Counted from the stretch's first letter, positions 52,564-62,351 are shown. The stretch is 64,000 bases of DNA from Leifsonia sp. ALI-44-B (GCF_001984125.1 NZ_MTQL01000007.1:62001-126000), one strand, 5' to 3'. Made by a program: numbers and translations. The notes: a model not told the origin generated them from the letters alone.

Positions 52564-53456
52564 AGCGAAACGCTAACACCGGCGGGGGCGCGCCGCCGGG
52601 CCGGATCACTGGCCCGGAACCACTCCGCGAAGAAGACGACGAGCAGAGCGAGCTCGGCCAGGCCTCCCCCGTAGTACATGAGTTGGGCGCCGGCCAGAGC
52701 ATCGGATGCCGCGACCCCGGCGGGTGGGTCGGCCGCGACCAGTTTGGCCAGCACGCTGTGCAGCCCGAGGGCCGGCAGAAGGATCGCCAGGCGCCACCCG
52801 AAGCCGGGGCGATGCGGCGCCGGATCGGGGCCCACGAACGCCGCCGTGAAGAGGAAACCCGCGGCGACGAAGTGGGCGGTGACGAGCGGATGCAGCGCGG
52901 GAGCCTCGAGCAGCGCGTGTCCGAAGGGCGTGGCGAAGAGCAGCCAGAGCGATCCGACGTTGAGCACCGAAGCCGTGACGGGGTGGGCGACGACGCGCGC
53001 GACCGGCGAACGCAGGAGGCGCGACAGACGGCGAGCCTGGCCGATCTCGAGCGCGCGCAGGGCCAGGGTCATGGGCGCCGCGAGCACGAGCAGCAGGGGC
53101 GCGACCATAGCCGCGATGAGGTGCACGAACATGTGGGCGACGAAACCGGTGTGCGCGGCATCCGCGAGCGGGCCGACGAAGCAGGCTGCCACGAGCAGCA
53201 GGCCAAGCATCCATGAGGCCGTGCGGATGGCGGGCCAGTCGCGGGTTGCTCGGCGGCGCTCGGCGTGCACGGCCCCGAGGTAGAGGGCGGCCGCGAGGAG
53301 GATCGGGAGGAGCGCGAGAAGGCCCGGGTCGAAGCCCGCGACATGATGTCCCGCGGAGAGGGACCCACCGCGATCGCCCGGGGGGAAGCCCACTGCGTGC
53401 TGCACCGCGGCGCCCGGGTCGAGCCCGACGGCCAGAGGCGCTGCCGGTGACGACAC
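52560..53456 (-). CDS. CtaG-family (caa3-type) cytochrome oxidase assembly protein
   Basis: A 298-residue membrane protein with about seven hydrophobic segments. Conserved histidines are in FVAHMFVHLIAAMVAPLLL and HPLVTAHFVAAGFLF, as in the DUF1404/CtaG family involved in copper delivery to cytochrome oxidase. GTG 53456 lies 4 bp after the DUF2243 gene, with which it is co-transcribed. The Bacillus CtaG role is taken as a guide; no oxidase subunit lies nearby. Confidence 0.88.
   Translation of the reverse strand: MSSPAAPLAVGLDPGAAVQHAVGFPPGDRGGSLSAGHHVAGFDPGLLALLPILLAAALYLGAVHAERRRATRDWPAIRTASWMLGLLLVAACFVGPLADAAHTGFVAHMFVHLIAAMVAPLLLVLAAPMTLALRALEIGQARRLSRLLRSPVARVVAHPVTASVLNVGSLWLLFATPFGHALLEAPALHPLVTAHFVAAGFLFTAAFVGPDPAPHRPGFGWRLAILLPALGLHSVLAKLVAADPPAGVAASDALAGAQLMYYGGGLAELALLVVFFAEWFRASDPARRRAPAGVSVSL
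52570..52575 (-). promoter_or_regulatory. Internal leaderless -10 of the diketogluconate reductase gene
   Basis: TAGCGT on the minus strand, 6 nt before ATG 52563, located inside the last codons of the CtaG-like gene. Confidence 0.45.
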
Positions 53457-53460
53457 GCGC

Positions 53461-53946
53461 TCAGCCCCGTGCCGGGACGAGGCGCGCTGCGCGGACCGTC
53501 AAGACGATGCCGACGGCCAGGAGGACGACACCCGCCCCGATCCAGGCGAGGTCGTAGGGCAACAGCTCGACGCCGTAACGCACCTGGTGCACGCGCAGGA
53601 CTTTGTGATCGATCATTCCGTCGAAGAGTTGGAAGCCGCCGAGACCGACGAAGAGGCCCGCGACGACGATCGGCCGGGCCATCGTGTCGCGACGGCGCGC
53701 ATCGGCGAGGAGGAAGAAGCCCGCGACGAGCGCGATGAGGGATGCGGCGTGCAAGAAGCCGTCGGAGAGCAACCCGATGGCGGGCGTCGAACGATCGAAG
53801 AAGTGGTGCCACGCGAGGATCTGGTGGAAGACGATCTCGTCGATAGCGGCCATGACGGCGGCGCCGATGAGGAACGCACCCCAGAAGGAGCGGCTCTGCA
53901 GGGGACGGGCGGGGGACGCCTGGCGGACGTCGGAGCGAGCGGACAT
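53461..53946 (-). CDS. DUF2243 membrane protein
   Basis: About 161 residues with four membrane segments. The family pattern AAIDEIVFHQILAWHHFFDRST has several His and Asp residues that may bind metal, and FQLFDGMIDHKVLRVHQVR is the second signature. DUF2243 genes often sit beside CtaG-like genes, as here, suggesting a shared copper or oxidase-assembly role. ATG 53946 is used; no strong ribosome site is seen. Confidence 0.9.
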   Translation of the reverse strand: MSARSDVRQASPARPLQSRSFWGAFLIGAAVMAAIDEIVFHQILAWHHFFDRSTPAIGLLSDGFLHAASLIALVAGFFLLADARRRDTMARPIVVAGLFVGLGGFQLFDGMIDHKVLRVHQVRYGVELLPYDLAWIGAGVVLLAVGIVLTVRAARLVPARG

Positions 53947-54077
53947 GCATCCAGAGTTGCGGGTCTTCGCCGTCCCTGTCGACCCCCTTGCCAGACCCGA
54001 CGGGCTTGAGGCCGGACGACGAATCCGGCCGGTCAGCGATGGAGTTAAGCGCATACATCTGGAACGATGGATGAGCC

Positions 54078-56405
54078 ATGACATCTGCAACGACGCCGCC
54101 CTCCTCCCCCACCCCGACCTCCACGACCGACGCCGACACATCCAGCCGGTTGCCCTATCGCGACGCGAGCCTCGGCATCGACGAGCGGCTCGCCGACCTG
54201 CTGTCGCGCATGACGCTCGAGGAGAAGATCGGGCAGATGCTGCAGCTCGACGCGCGCGCCGACCTCGACGAGTTGGTGGGGGTTTCGCTCGTCGGCTCGC
54301 TGCTGCACGCCTCTCCCGAGCGCAACATCCGCGCGCAGCAGCTCGTCACACAGACTCGCCTCGGCATCCCTCTTCTCATGGCCGACGACTGCATCCACGG
54401 CCACTCGTTCTGGCCCGGCGCCACCATCTTCCCCACGCAGCTCGGCATGGCGGCCACGTGGGACACGGCACTCGTCGAACAAGGCGCCCGCGCAACCGCC
54501 GTCGAGGTCGCCGCGACGGGCCTGCACTGGACGTTCTCCCCCGTGCTGTGCATCTCACGCGACCTGCGCTGGGGCCGCGTCGACGAGACGTTCGGCGAAG
54601 ACCCGCACCTGATCGGCGAGCTCGGCGCCGCCATGATCCGCGGCTACCAGGGCGAGGGGCTCACCGACCCCGACGCCGTGCTCGCCACCGCCAAACACTT
54701 CGCCGGCTACTCCGAGACGCAGGGCGGGCGCGACGCCAGCGAGGCCGACCTCAGCCGCCGCAAGCTGCGTTCCTGGTTCCTGCCGCCCTTCGAACGCGCC
54801 GTCGAGGCCGGCGCCCGCACCTTCATGCTCGGCTATCAGGCCATCGACGGCGTTCCCGTCACGGCCAACGAGTGGTTGCTCAACGACGTACTCAAAGGCG
54901 AGTGGGGTTTCGACGGAACCCTCGTCACCGACTGGGACAACGTGGGCCGGATGGTGTGGGAACAACACGTCGCCGCCACCTATGAAGACGCCGCAGCCGT
55001 GGCCGTGTCCGCCGGCAACGACCTCATCATGGCAACGCCGAAGTTCCGCGACGCCGCGCTCGCGGCCGTGGGCTCCGGCCGACTGACCGTAGCGCAGATC
55101 GACGACGCCGTCACGCGCATCCTGCGGCTCAAGTTCGAGCTAGGCCTGTTCGAGAACCCGCGCCTGCCCGACCCCGAGCGCCAGCGCCAGGTCATCGGCA
55201 GCGCGCCCCACACGGCCCTCAACCTCGAGATGGCCCGCCGCTCGCTCGTGCTGTTGCGCAACGACGGCACGCTGCCCCTGCTCGAGACTCCGGATGCCGC
55301 GCCCTCCGACCCCCGCACGGTCGCCGTCATCGGGCCCAACGCCGACGACCCGCACGCTCAGCTCGGCGACTGGGCGGGCGCCTCGGGCCAGGTCGACTGG
55401 ATGCCCGACGGCCACCCCCGCGACACCGTCCTCACCGTGCTCGACGGTTTTCGCCGGGCCGTGCCCGAGAGCTGGACGATCACGCACGCGCGCGGCGCCG
55501 ACATCGGCGACCTGGCCGACGACCCCCGCGGCGTGTTCCCCGACGGGCAGCCGCGGCCGCCGTACTTCCAGGCGGCGAGCCCCGACGAACGGATGATCGC
55601 CGAGGCCGTCGAGGCTGCGACATCCGCCGATTGGGCCGTCGTCGTCGTGGGTGACACCGTCGCGCTCGCGGGTGAGGGACGCTCGACCGCCACACTCGAA
55701 CTGCAGGGCACCCAGATCGCGTTGCTCGACGCCGTCGTCGCTACGGGAACGCCCACCATCGTTGTGCTCGTGCAGTCGAAGCCGTCGGTTCTGCCCGAGT
55801 CGGCGCTTCATGCCGCGGCGATCATCGAGGCGTTCAACCCCGGCATGCGGGGCGGGCTTGCCGTGGCCGAACTCGTGCTCGGCCGCATCGAACCGACGGG
55901 GCGCCTGCCCATCACGTTCGCCCGGCACGCAGGTCAGCTGCCCGTCTTCTACAACCAGCTGCGCGGGCAACACGGCGACCGCTATGCCGATCTGACGCAG
56001 GACCCGCTGTTCGCGTTCGGCGAGGGCCTCAGCTATTCGCGCGTCGAGTACAGCGAGCTGCGACTCGATGACGCCGAAGTGACGGCGGCCGACGTCATCC
56101 GCGCCACCGTGACGCTGACGAACGTCGGCGAGCGCCCCTCGACCGAGACCGTGCAGGTCTATGTCACCGACACGGTCACGAGCGTGACGTGGGCCGAGCG
56201 CGAGTTGAAGGCTTTCCGGCAGGTGACCGTGCCGGCGGGGGCCACGGTCGACGTTTCGATCGACCTTCCGGCCTCGGCTTGCTCGCTCGTGGATGCCGCG
56301 GGCGACCGCATCGTCGAGCCCGGCGACTTCGAGCTACTCGTCGGCACCAGCTCGCGGCCCGCCGATCTGCAGAGCGCGCCGTTCCGCATCGCTTCCGCCG
56401 GCTGA
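54078..56405 (+). CDS. GH3 beta-glucosidase
   Basis: A 775-residue glycoside hydrolase family 3 enzyme. It has the N-domain (MTLEEKIGQMLQLD, ATAKHFAGYSETQGGRD), the nucleophile Asp285 in LVTDWDNV, the C-domain with the RRSLVLLRNDGTLPL linker, and a fibronectin III-like end. No signal peptide is present, so it is probably intracellular. It likely cleaves beta-gluco- or beta-xylo-oligosaccharides. It is not linked to a transporter, and no CebR-like box is seen upstream. A CATACATCT -10-like stretch lies about 25 bp before ATG. Confidence 0.94.
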   Translation: MTSATTPPSSPTPTSTTDADTSSRLPYRDASLGIDERLADLLSRMTLEEKIGQMLQLDARADLDELVGVSLVGSLLHASPERNIRAQQLVTQTRLGIPLLMADDCIHGHSFWPGATIFPTQLGMAATWDTALVEQGARATAVEVAATGLHWTFSPVLCISRDLRWGRVDETFGEDPHLIGELGAAMIRGYQGEGLTDPDAVLATAKHFAGYSETQGGRDASEADLSRRKLRSWFLPPFERAVEAGARTFMLGYQAIDGVPVTANEWLLNDVLKGEWGFDGTLVTDWDNVGRMVWEQHVAATYEDAAAVAVSAGNDLIMATPKFRDAALAAVGSGRLTVAQIDDAVTRILRLKFELGLFENPRLPDPERQRQVIGSAPHTALNLEMARRSLVLLRNDGTLPLLETPDAAPSDPRTVAVIGPNADDPHAQLGDWAGASGQVDWMPDGHPRDTVLTVLDGFRRAVPESWTITHARGADIGDLADDPRGVFPDGQPRPPYFQAASPDERMIAEAVEAATSADWAVVVVGDTVALAGEGRSTATLELQGTQIALLDAVVATGTPTIVVLVQSKPSVLPESALHAAAIIEAFNPGMRGGLAVAELVLGRIEPTGRLPITFARHAGQLPVFYNQLRGQHGDRYADLTQDPLFAFGEGLSYSRVEYSELRLDDAEVTAADVIRATVTLTNVGERPSTETVQVYVTDTVTSVTWAERELKAFRQVTVPAGATVDVSIDLPASACSLVDAAGDRIVEPGDFELLVGTSSRPADLQSAPFRIASAG

Positions 56406-56521
56406 CGACGCCCCGATCGCGGTCGTCAATCCCCTGCCGCCGGGCGCGCGGCTTGCCTAACATCGTGAGACCGCGGCGTTGCACGAACAAGCGCCGCGCG
56501 TCAGGCGAAAGGGGCACCCAC

Positions 56522-57319
56522 ATGGCACAGGCCATCTTCGGAGAGAGCGCGACGGGCGCGAAGACCCGGCGCGCCACGCTGAGCAAGAACGTGGCGCCCG
56601 GCATCCATCGTCTCGAGCACGCCTATGTCAACTGCTACCTCATCGAGGACGAGAGCGGAGTGACGCTCGTCGACACCGCTTTTCCGGCGACGTGGCCGCT
56701 GCTGCAGAACGCGCTGCGGCAGATCGACCGCACGAAAGACGACGTTCGCGCCGTGGTGCTGACGCACGCGCACTTCGATCACCTGGGCATGGCCGAGCGC
56801 CTGCGCAAGGAATGGCGCGTGCCCGTGTGGGCGCACCCCGACGAGCGTTACATCGCCCGCCACCCCTACCGTTACGCCCACGAGTCGCCGCGGCTGCTCT
56901 GGCCCGTCACCCACCCCACGTCGATCCCGATTCTCGGGCGGATGGTGCGGGCGGGCGCGTTGACCGTTCCGGGCATCGACGACCTGCGCACCTTCGCGGC
57001 CGACGACGTGCTCGACGTGCCCGGCCAGCCGCGCGTGGTCTTCAGCCCGGGCCACACCTTCGGACACTGCGCCCTGCACCTGCCCGACCGTTCGGCGCTG
57101 ATCTCGGGGGACGCACTCGTGACCTTCAACCCCTACACGGGCGGCACGGGCCCGCAGATCGTCTCGGGGGCGGCCACAGCCGACAGCGCGCAGGCCCTCG
57201 CGTCACTCGACGCGCTCGCGGCAACCGGGGCGGACATCGTGCTGCCCGGTCACGGCAAGCCCTGGAAGAAGGGCATCGTGAGCGCGGTCGCCGAGGCGCG
57301 CAAGGTCGGGCGCACCTAA
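56522..57319 (+). CDS. MBL-fold metallo-hydrolase
   Basis: About 265 residues. The metallo-beta-lactamase-fold zinc motif is THAHFDHLGM (H82, H84, D86, H87), with further ligands in SPGHTFGHCAL and ISGDAL, and the last His in VLPGHGKPW. ATG 56522 has AAAGGGG 7 nt upstream. The substrate is unknown (a thioester or lactone hydrolase is possible). It is convergent with the alcohol-dehydrogenase operon across a hairpin. Confidence 0.92.
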   Translation: MAQAIFGESATGAKTRRATLSKNVAPGIHRLEHAYVNCYLIEDESGVTLVDTAFPATWPLLQNALRQIDRTKDDVRAVVLTHAHFDHLGMAERLRKEWRVPVWAHPDERYIARHPYRYAHESPRLLWPVTHPTSIPILGRMVRAGALTVPGIDDLRTFAADDVLDVPGQPRVVFSPGHTFGHCALHLPDRSALISGDALVTFNPYTGGTGPQIVSGAATADSAQALASLDALAATGADIVLPGHGKPWKKGIVSAVAEARKVGRT

Positions 57320-57339
57320 GCGGCGAGCGACGAGTACAC

Positions 57340-57378
57340 CATGAAGGCCGACATCCCGAGTGGATGCCAACCTTCATG
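57340..57378. terminator. Bidirectional hairpin between convergent genes
   Basis: CATGAAGG (57340-57347) pairs with CCTTCATG (57371-57378), and inside it CATCC pairs with GGATG around loop CGAGT. There is no clear T-run, so it may work as a weak terminator or RNA end-protector for both genes. Confidence 0.5.
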
Positions 57379-57396
57379 TTCATTCAACGCATGGCG

Positions 57397-57972
57397 TCAG
57401 CGGCGCGCGGCCCGCACCCCCGCGCGGGCGACGACGAAAGCCGCCCAGCCGACCAGCACCCACGGCCCCGCGACCACGATCGGGTCGATCCAGCTGTGCT
57501 TCACATCGACGCGACGCCGCCCGAAGCGCGACGCGAACCCGTGATACTTGCCCTCGGCCAACACGCCCGTCTCGGTGATCGGGTTATCGGGGTGTCCGGA
57601 TGCCAGCGACGTGACGTGACTCTCGATGGCGTCGACGCGGTCGCCGAGGATGAGCAGCATCCAGTGCGCCAGGCGCCCCTCGCTGTACTGCGCATAGGCA
57701 TAGCGACGGATGACACCGCTCAGCCCCTTGAGCGGCGCCGACGTGCCGAAAACGGGCGTCAAGAACTTGTGCTCGATCGAACGCTCGCGCGGCACCAGCT
57801 CCTCTTGGCGCTCGGGGAAGTCCCAGTGCGCCCCCGTCACCTCGGGCGCGAAACGTTCCTTCGGCACGGCCGGCCGGTCCTTCTTGTCGAGGTCGGCGCC
57901 CCAACCGGGGATGCGTTGGCGCAGCTCGTCGCTCGACAGCGCGCGGGTCGGTTTCTCTGCGGTGTAGGCCAT
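57397..57972 (-). CDS. Conserved hypothetical protein downstream of zinc alcohol dehydrogenase
   Basis: A 191-residue protein. The soluble N-terminal part (ELRQRIPGWGADLDKKDRPAVPKERF, HWDFPERQEELV) is followed by GVIRRYAYAQYSEGRLAHWMLLILGDRVDAIESH and a C-terminal hydrophobic segment near WIDPIVVAGPWVLVGWAAFVV. I recognise the pattern as a protein found beside this type of dehydrogenase in actinobacteria, but no function is known. ATG 57972 has a GAGGAG site and lies 30 bp after the dehydrogenase. Confidence 0.78.
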   Translation of the reverse strand: MAYTAEKPTRALSSDELRQRIPGWGADLDKKDRPAVPKERFAPEVTGAHWDFPERQEELVPRERSIEHKFLTPVFGTSAPLKGLSGVIRRYAYAQYSEGRLAHWMLLILGDRVDAIESHVTSLASGHPDNPITETGVLAEGKYHGFASRFGRRRVDVKHSWIDPIVVAGPWVLVGWAAFVVARAGVRAARR

Positions 57973-58002
57973 GATCGTTTCTCCTCTCCGGCGGTGGCCG
58001 GG

Positions 58003-59151
58003 TCAGCTCGCGCTCGGCACGATGACGGGTTTGATGCAGTCGTCCAGCTTGGACGAGAACAGGTGGTATCCCTCGGCGATCTCCTCGAGCGGGATGCGGT
58101 GGGTGATGATGTCGCGCGGGCTCAGGTATCCGTTCCTGATGTGTTCGAACAGACGCGGCCATTGGCGCTTCACGGGTGCCTGGTTCATGCGCAGCGTGAG
58201 GCCCTTGTTCATCGCATCGCCGAACTTGACGGCACTGAAGATGGGGCCGTAAGCACCCATGACCGAGATCGTCCCGCCCTTACGCACCGAGTCGATGGCC
58301 CAGTTGAGTGCCGTCGGCGAACCACCCTGCAGCTTCAGCTTGGTGCCCGTGATGCTCTGCGTGAGGTTGCCGTCGGCCTCGGCGCCCACGGCGTCGATCG
58401 CGACATCCGCCCCGAGGAAATCGGTGATCTTCTTCATGTGCACGACGATGTCGTCGTATTCGGCGAAGTTGTAGGTCTCGGCGTGCGCGAACGTGCGGGC
58501 CTTCTCGAGGCGGTACTCGAGGTGGTCGATCACGATCACCCGGCCAGCGCCCATGAGCCACGACGACTTCGCGGCGAAGAGGCCCACCGGTCCGGCGCCG
58601 AACACCACGACCGTGTCGCCCTCGACGATGTCGCCGAGCTGTGCCCCGAAATAGCCCGTCGAGAGCGCGTCGGTCATGAGCAGGGCATCCTCTTCATGAA
58701 TGTCGTCGGGGATGACCTGGGGCCCGACATCGGCGAACGGCACGCGCACATACTCCGCCTGTCCGCCGTCGTAGCCGCCGCACGTGTGCGAGTAGCCGTA
58801 GATGCCGCCGACGGCCGTGGCATTCGGGTTGACGTTGTGGCAGTTCGAGTAGAGGCCGCGCGCGCAGAAATAGCACGAGCCGCAATAGATGTTGAAGGGC
58901 ACCATCACGCGGTCGCCGACCTTCAGGTTCTCGACCGACGAACCGACCTGTTCGACGACGCCGATGAACTCGTGGCCGAACGTGTGGCCGACGCGGGTGT
59001 CGGGCATCATGCCGTGATAGAGGTGCAGATCGGAACCGCAGATCGCGGCCAGCGTGACGCGCACGATGGCGTCGTTGGGATGCTCGATCTTCGGCATGTC
59101 TTTCTCCTGCACGCGGACCTTGTACGGTCCGCGGTATTCCATGGCGCGCAT
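58003..59151 (-). CDS. Zinc-dependent alcohol dehydrogenase (formaldehyde dehydrogenase-like)
   Basis: A 382-residue medium-chain dehydrogenase. Catalytic zinc ligands are C38 (AICGSDLH), H60 and E61 (FGHEF); the structural zinc Cys set is in NIYCGSCYFCARGLYSNC. The NAD site is VVVFGAGPVGLFAA. It resembles the glutathione-independent formaldehyde dehydrogenase group. ATG 59151 has an AGGAG site 5 nt upstream. It forms an operon with the downstream hypothetical protein. The upstream 335-bp gap holds the M14 promoter and no other gene. Confidence 0.93.
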   Translation of the reverse strand: MRAMEYRGPYKVRVQEKDMPKIEHPNDAIVRVTLAAICGSDLHLYHGMMPDTRVGHTFGHEFIGVVEQVGSSVENLKVGDRVMVPFNIYCGSCYFCARGLYSNCHNVNPNATAVGGIYGYSHTCGGYDGGQAEYVRVPFADVGPQVIPDDIHEEDALLMTDALSTGYFGAQLGDIVEGDTVVVFGAGPVGLFAAKSSWLMGAGRVIVIDHLEYRLEKARTFAHAETYNFAEYDDIVVHMKKITDFLGADVAIDAVGAEADGNLTQSITGTKLKLQGGSPTALNWAIDSVRKGGTISVMGAYGPIFSAVKFGDAMNKGLTLRMNQAPVKRQWPRLFEHIRNGYLSPRDIITHRIPLEEIAEGYHLFSSKLDDCIKPVIVPSAS

Positions 59152-59439
59152 GTCTTCTCCTTGGCGGGATGGGCTGACCTGATCGTCTTGGTCGGCCACT
59201 TTTCCAAAATCCGCGCGATCCGACAAGACGATTGCCAGCACCCCCGAACGGGTGTAAAAAGCACCACCCGCGGGCCGAAACGCGCACGGGGCGCACGATC
59301 GTTGCGCTCGACATCCGCGCGTGCCGCTTTTCGCGCGCCCCGCGAAATAATGCGCCAGAAAGGCCTGTCTAGCGCGACAAATGACGCAAACGAAGCTGAA
59401 ACGAGCCGGAAACGTAAGGAAACCGGGGCCGAAACGCAG

Positions 59440-59457
59440 CGCCCCTATTCTGGGGCG
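59440..59457 (+). promoter_or_regulatory. -10 bracketed by a GC palindrome, M14 gene promoter
   Basis: CGCCCC-TATTCT-GGGGCG: a perfect 6-bp inverted repeat around a good -10 hexamer, 29 bp before ATG 59487. Protein binding here, or an energetic barrier to melting, could control the gene. Confidence 0.5.
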
Positions 59458-59486
59458 GCACCTCCACATTTCGACGAACGGAAACC

Positions 59487-62351
59487 ATGGCTAAGAAAAG
59501 ACCCATCCTCACCGTTGGTGCCATATCGGCAGCAGTGGCGCTTCTCTCGTTCTTCCCCGACCCCGCGGTCGCCGATGCCGAGTCGTCGGCGACTCCCATC
59601 GTGCGCCCCACCAACCCGGCCATCAAGATGCCGACCAGCTACCCCTTCCAGCAGCCCGTGCCCCTGGCCGCCGACTTCCCGGCCGATGCATCGACGCAGC
59701 GCGGCCTGACCCCCTACGACGAGATCGCACCCAAGATCAACTCGTGGCTCGCACGCAGCAACAAGGTTTCCGCGCAGGTGGTCGGCACAACCGACCTCGG
59801 CCGCGACATCCACTTCATCACCCTGACGGCGCCCGAGACCGCCGCAGAAACCGCTCAGCAGAACGCCTGGCGCGACAAGATCAAGAACAACGCCGCCGCG
59901 GCCGCCACCGACCAGGCGCTGCAGGACGGTTACAAGATCCCGATCTGGTTCAACGCCAACATCCACGGAAACGAGTGGGAGGGCACCGACGCCAGCATCA
60001 ACTACATCGAGGACATGCTGAACGACACCTCGGCCGAGACCGCCGAGCTGCTGCGCACGCACCGCATCTACTTCACGCTGACGAACAACCCCGACGGCCG
60101 TGCACTCGGCCAGCGCGCCGTGGCCGCGGGTTTCGACCCCAACCGCGACTTCATCACGGGCGCGACGGTCGAGGCGTCGATCACGCGCGACCTGTCGAAC
60201 ATCATCCAGCCGACCAACTTCATCGACATCCACGGCTACACGAACATCCTCCAGGTCGAGCCCTGCGGCCCGCCCCACGGCGAGAACTACGAGTACGACC
60301 TGTTCCTGCCGCACGCCTACGACGCCGCGCTCGAGATCGAGAAGGCCGTCGTCGAGGCGAACATCCCGGGCAACACCTACCAGGCCGCGGATGGCAGCGC
60401 CACGACCACCAACACGGGCAAGATCCTCATCCCCTACCGCGACATCCGCGCGGGCTGGGATGACTGGCCCCCCATCTTCGCGCCCCAGTACGTAGCGTTC
60501 CAGGGCGCCATCACCAACACCGTCGAACTGCCCCTCGGACGCGTCAACAACAACGTGCCAGAAGGAACCCGTCGCGGCGAGGTGAACGTCGCCGTGGCCG
60601 GTGTCGTCATCGACACGGCCGTCGACTACGTGGTCGAGAACTCGGACGCGCTTCTCGACAACCAGATCGAGATCTTCCGCCGCGGCGACGCCGGTGAACC
60701 GCTCCGCACGGTTCCCGCCGACATCGACCCCGCAACGGTTCCCGCCCCGAACGCCTGGGCCGAGATCTGGGACGAGACGGATGTCTACACGGCGAAGCTG
60801 CCCCGCGCCTACGTCATCCCCGTCGGTGGCACGCAGCGCTCGGACACCGACGCCAACACGCTCGTCGACCAGCTGCTCGTCAACGGCATCGAGGTGCAGA
60901 AGACCACGTCGGCCTTGACGGCCAAGGGCACCACGTACCCCGCCGGTTCTTACCTCGTCGACATGCACCAGCCGCTGCGCGGCCTCGCCAACGTGCTGCT
61001 CGCCGATGGAACCGACATCTCGGAGCGCGTGCCCGACATGTACGACATCTCCGCCTGGAGCCTCTCGCTCCTGTGGGGCGCCGACGTCGACGCCATCGGC
61101 AGCACCACCGACGCCCCGCTCGCCGTCACGGCGACGCCCGTCACCTCCACGCCGCTCAGCTCCGTCGTTCCCGCCACGGCCGCCTATCTCGAACTCGAGG
61201 CCAGCGGTGTGGCATCCATTCAGGCCATCAACGAATTGCTGCACGACGGGGTCGCGGTTTCGCGCTTCGACGACGGCACCGTGATCCTGAAGCTCGACGC
61301 GACCAGCCGCCAGTCGGTCAGCGAGGTCACCGCCAAGTACGAGGTCACCTTCGCGGCATCGGATGGCCAGCGCCTGCGCACCGAGGACAGCACCGGTCTC
61401 GGCGCCCAGCGTGTCGGCTACACGGGCACGCAGGACGACCGCGTGACGCTGGAACGCCTCGGCTTCCGCGACCTGGTCCTCGTCAACGCGGCGTCGATCA
61501 CCTCGGGTGCCGCCGACCTGTCGCAGATCGACGTGCTCTGGATCGGCTCGAACCTCGCGTTCAACGCCGACCAGGCCGCCGGAACCGCGGCGGTCAACGC
61601 CTACCTCGCGAGCAGTAAGGGTGTCGCGGGTCGCGGAACGGCTGCGGCGAACTTCGCCAACACGTTCGGCCTGCTGACCACCACCCCGGTGTCGGGCACG
61701 AGCGGTTCCAATGGAATCGTGAGCGTCGAGACCGCCGCTGACGGCGTGCTCGGGGACTTCCCGCAGGACACGGCGTTCGTCTCCCCGGCCACCTGGTTCA
61801 CGGTGCTCGACCCGGCCGCCACGGTCGAACAGACCTACGCCGCCGACCCGTTCGTCTCGGGCCACTGGGCCTCGTCGGCCGGTCGCGCGCAGGAGAACTC
61901 GGCACGCCAGGCCGCCGTCGTCTCCAAGACGGCAGCCACCGGTTCCCGCGTCCTGCTGTTCGGAACGGTTCCCACCTACCGCGCCCACGTGGTCGGCGGG
62001 TCGGAAGACGTCGCCACCTCGCTCCTCTGGGCCGGCGTCGCCGGTGCCGAGGTCGAGGTTCCCGCTGCCGTCGTCGTGCCCGAGCCCACGCCCGAGCCCA
62101 CCCCGGTTCCCGTGCCGAGCGACTCGCCGTCGGCCACCCCGGCGCCCGTCGCCCTGCCGACGACGCCCGCCGCTGGTGCCGGTAGCCGCCCGGGCGGTCT
62201 CGCCAACTCGGGTTCGGACGCGCTGCTGATCGGTGGCCTCGCCGCCGGCCTGCTCGCGCTCGGTGCCGCGACGCTCGGTGCGATGCGCCTGCGCGGTCGC
62301 TCGACGGCCGCCGCCGCTGAGGCACCCCGCTCGGTCGACACGGTCGAGTAA
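59487..62351 (+). CDS. Secreted, wall-anchored M14 zinc carboxypeptidase
   Basis: A 954-residue protein. Signal peptide MAKKRPILTVGAISAAVALLSFFPDPAVADA. The M14 metal motif is H160-x-x-E163 (NIHGNEWEG), with R220 in DPNRDF and H249 in FIDIHGYTN as the third ligand; TVELP later may hold the catalytic Glu. A long beta-rich region of unknown role follows, then a Pro/Thr spacer and a sorting-type end: LANSG, hydrophobic LLIGGLAAGLLALGAATLG, basic tail. LANSG resembles the LAxTG signal of class E sortases. It would trim surface peptides and stay bound to the wall. Confidence 0.88.
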   Translation: MAKKRPILTVGAISAAVALLSFFPDPAVADAESSATPIVRPTNPAIKMPTSYPFQQPVPLAADFPADASTQRGLTPYDEIAPKINSWLARSNKVSAQVVGTTDLGRDIHFITLTAPETAAETAQQNAWRDKIKNNAAAAATDQALQDGYKIPIWFNANIHGNEWEGTDASINYIEDMLNDTSAETAELLRTHRIYFTLTNNPDGRALGQRAVAAGFDPNRDFITGATVEASITRDLSNIIQPTNFIDIHGYTNILQVEPCGPPHGENYEYDLFLPHAYDAALEIEKAVVEANIPGNTYQAADGSATTTNTGKILIPYRDIRAGWDDWPPIFAPQYVAFQGAITNTVELPLGRVNNNVPEGTRRGEVNVAVAGVVIDTAVDYVVENSDALLDNQIEIFRRGDAGEPLRTVPADIDPATVPAPNAWAEIWDETDVYTAKLPRAYVIPVGGTQRSDTDANTLVDQLLVNGIEVQKTTSALTAKGTTYPAGSYLVDMHQPLRGLANVLLADGTDISERVPDMYDISAWSLSLLWGADVDAIGSTTDAPLAVTATPVTSTPLSSVVPATAAYLELEASGVASIQAINELLHDGVAVSRFDDGTVILKLDATSRQSVSEVTAKYEVTFAASDGQRLRTEDSTGLGAQRVGYTGTQDDRVTLERLGFRDLVLVNAASITSGAADLSQIDVLWIGSNLAFNADQAAGTAAVNAYLASSKGVAGRGTAAANFANTFGLLTTTPVSGTSGSNGIVSVETAADGVLGDFPQDTAFVSPATWFTVLDPAATVEQTYAADPFVSGHWASSAGRAQENSARQAAVVSKTAATGSRVLLFGTVPTYRAHVVGGSEDVATSLLWAGVAGAEVEVPAAVVVPEPTPEPTPVPVPSDSPSATPAPVALPTTPAAGAGSRPGGLANSGSDALLIGGLAAGLLALGAATLGAMRLRGRSTAAAAEAPRSVDTVE

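Noticed and set aside
56479-61988. Very long open frames antisense or out of frame to the MBL, dehydrogenase and M14 genes
   Set aside because: Arg/Ala/Gly/Val-rich composition and no domain; typical of GC-rich DNA where alternate frames lack stops.
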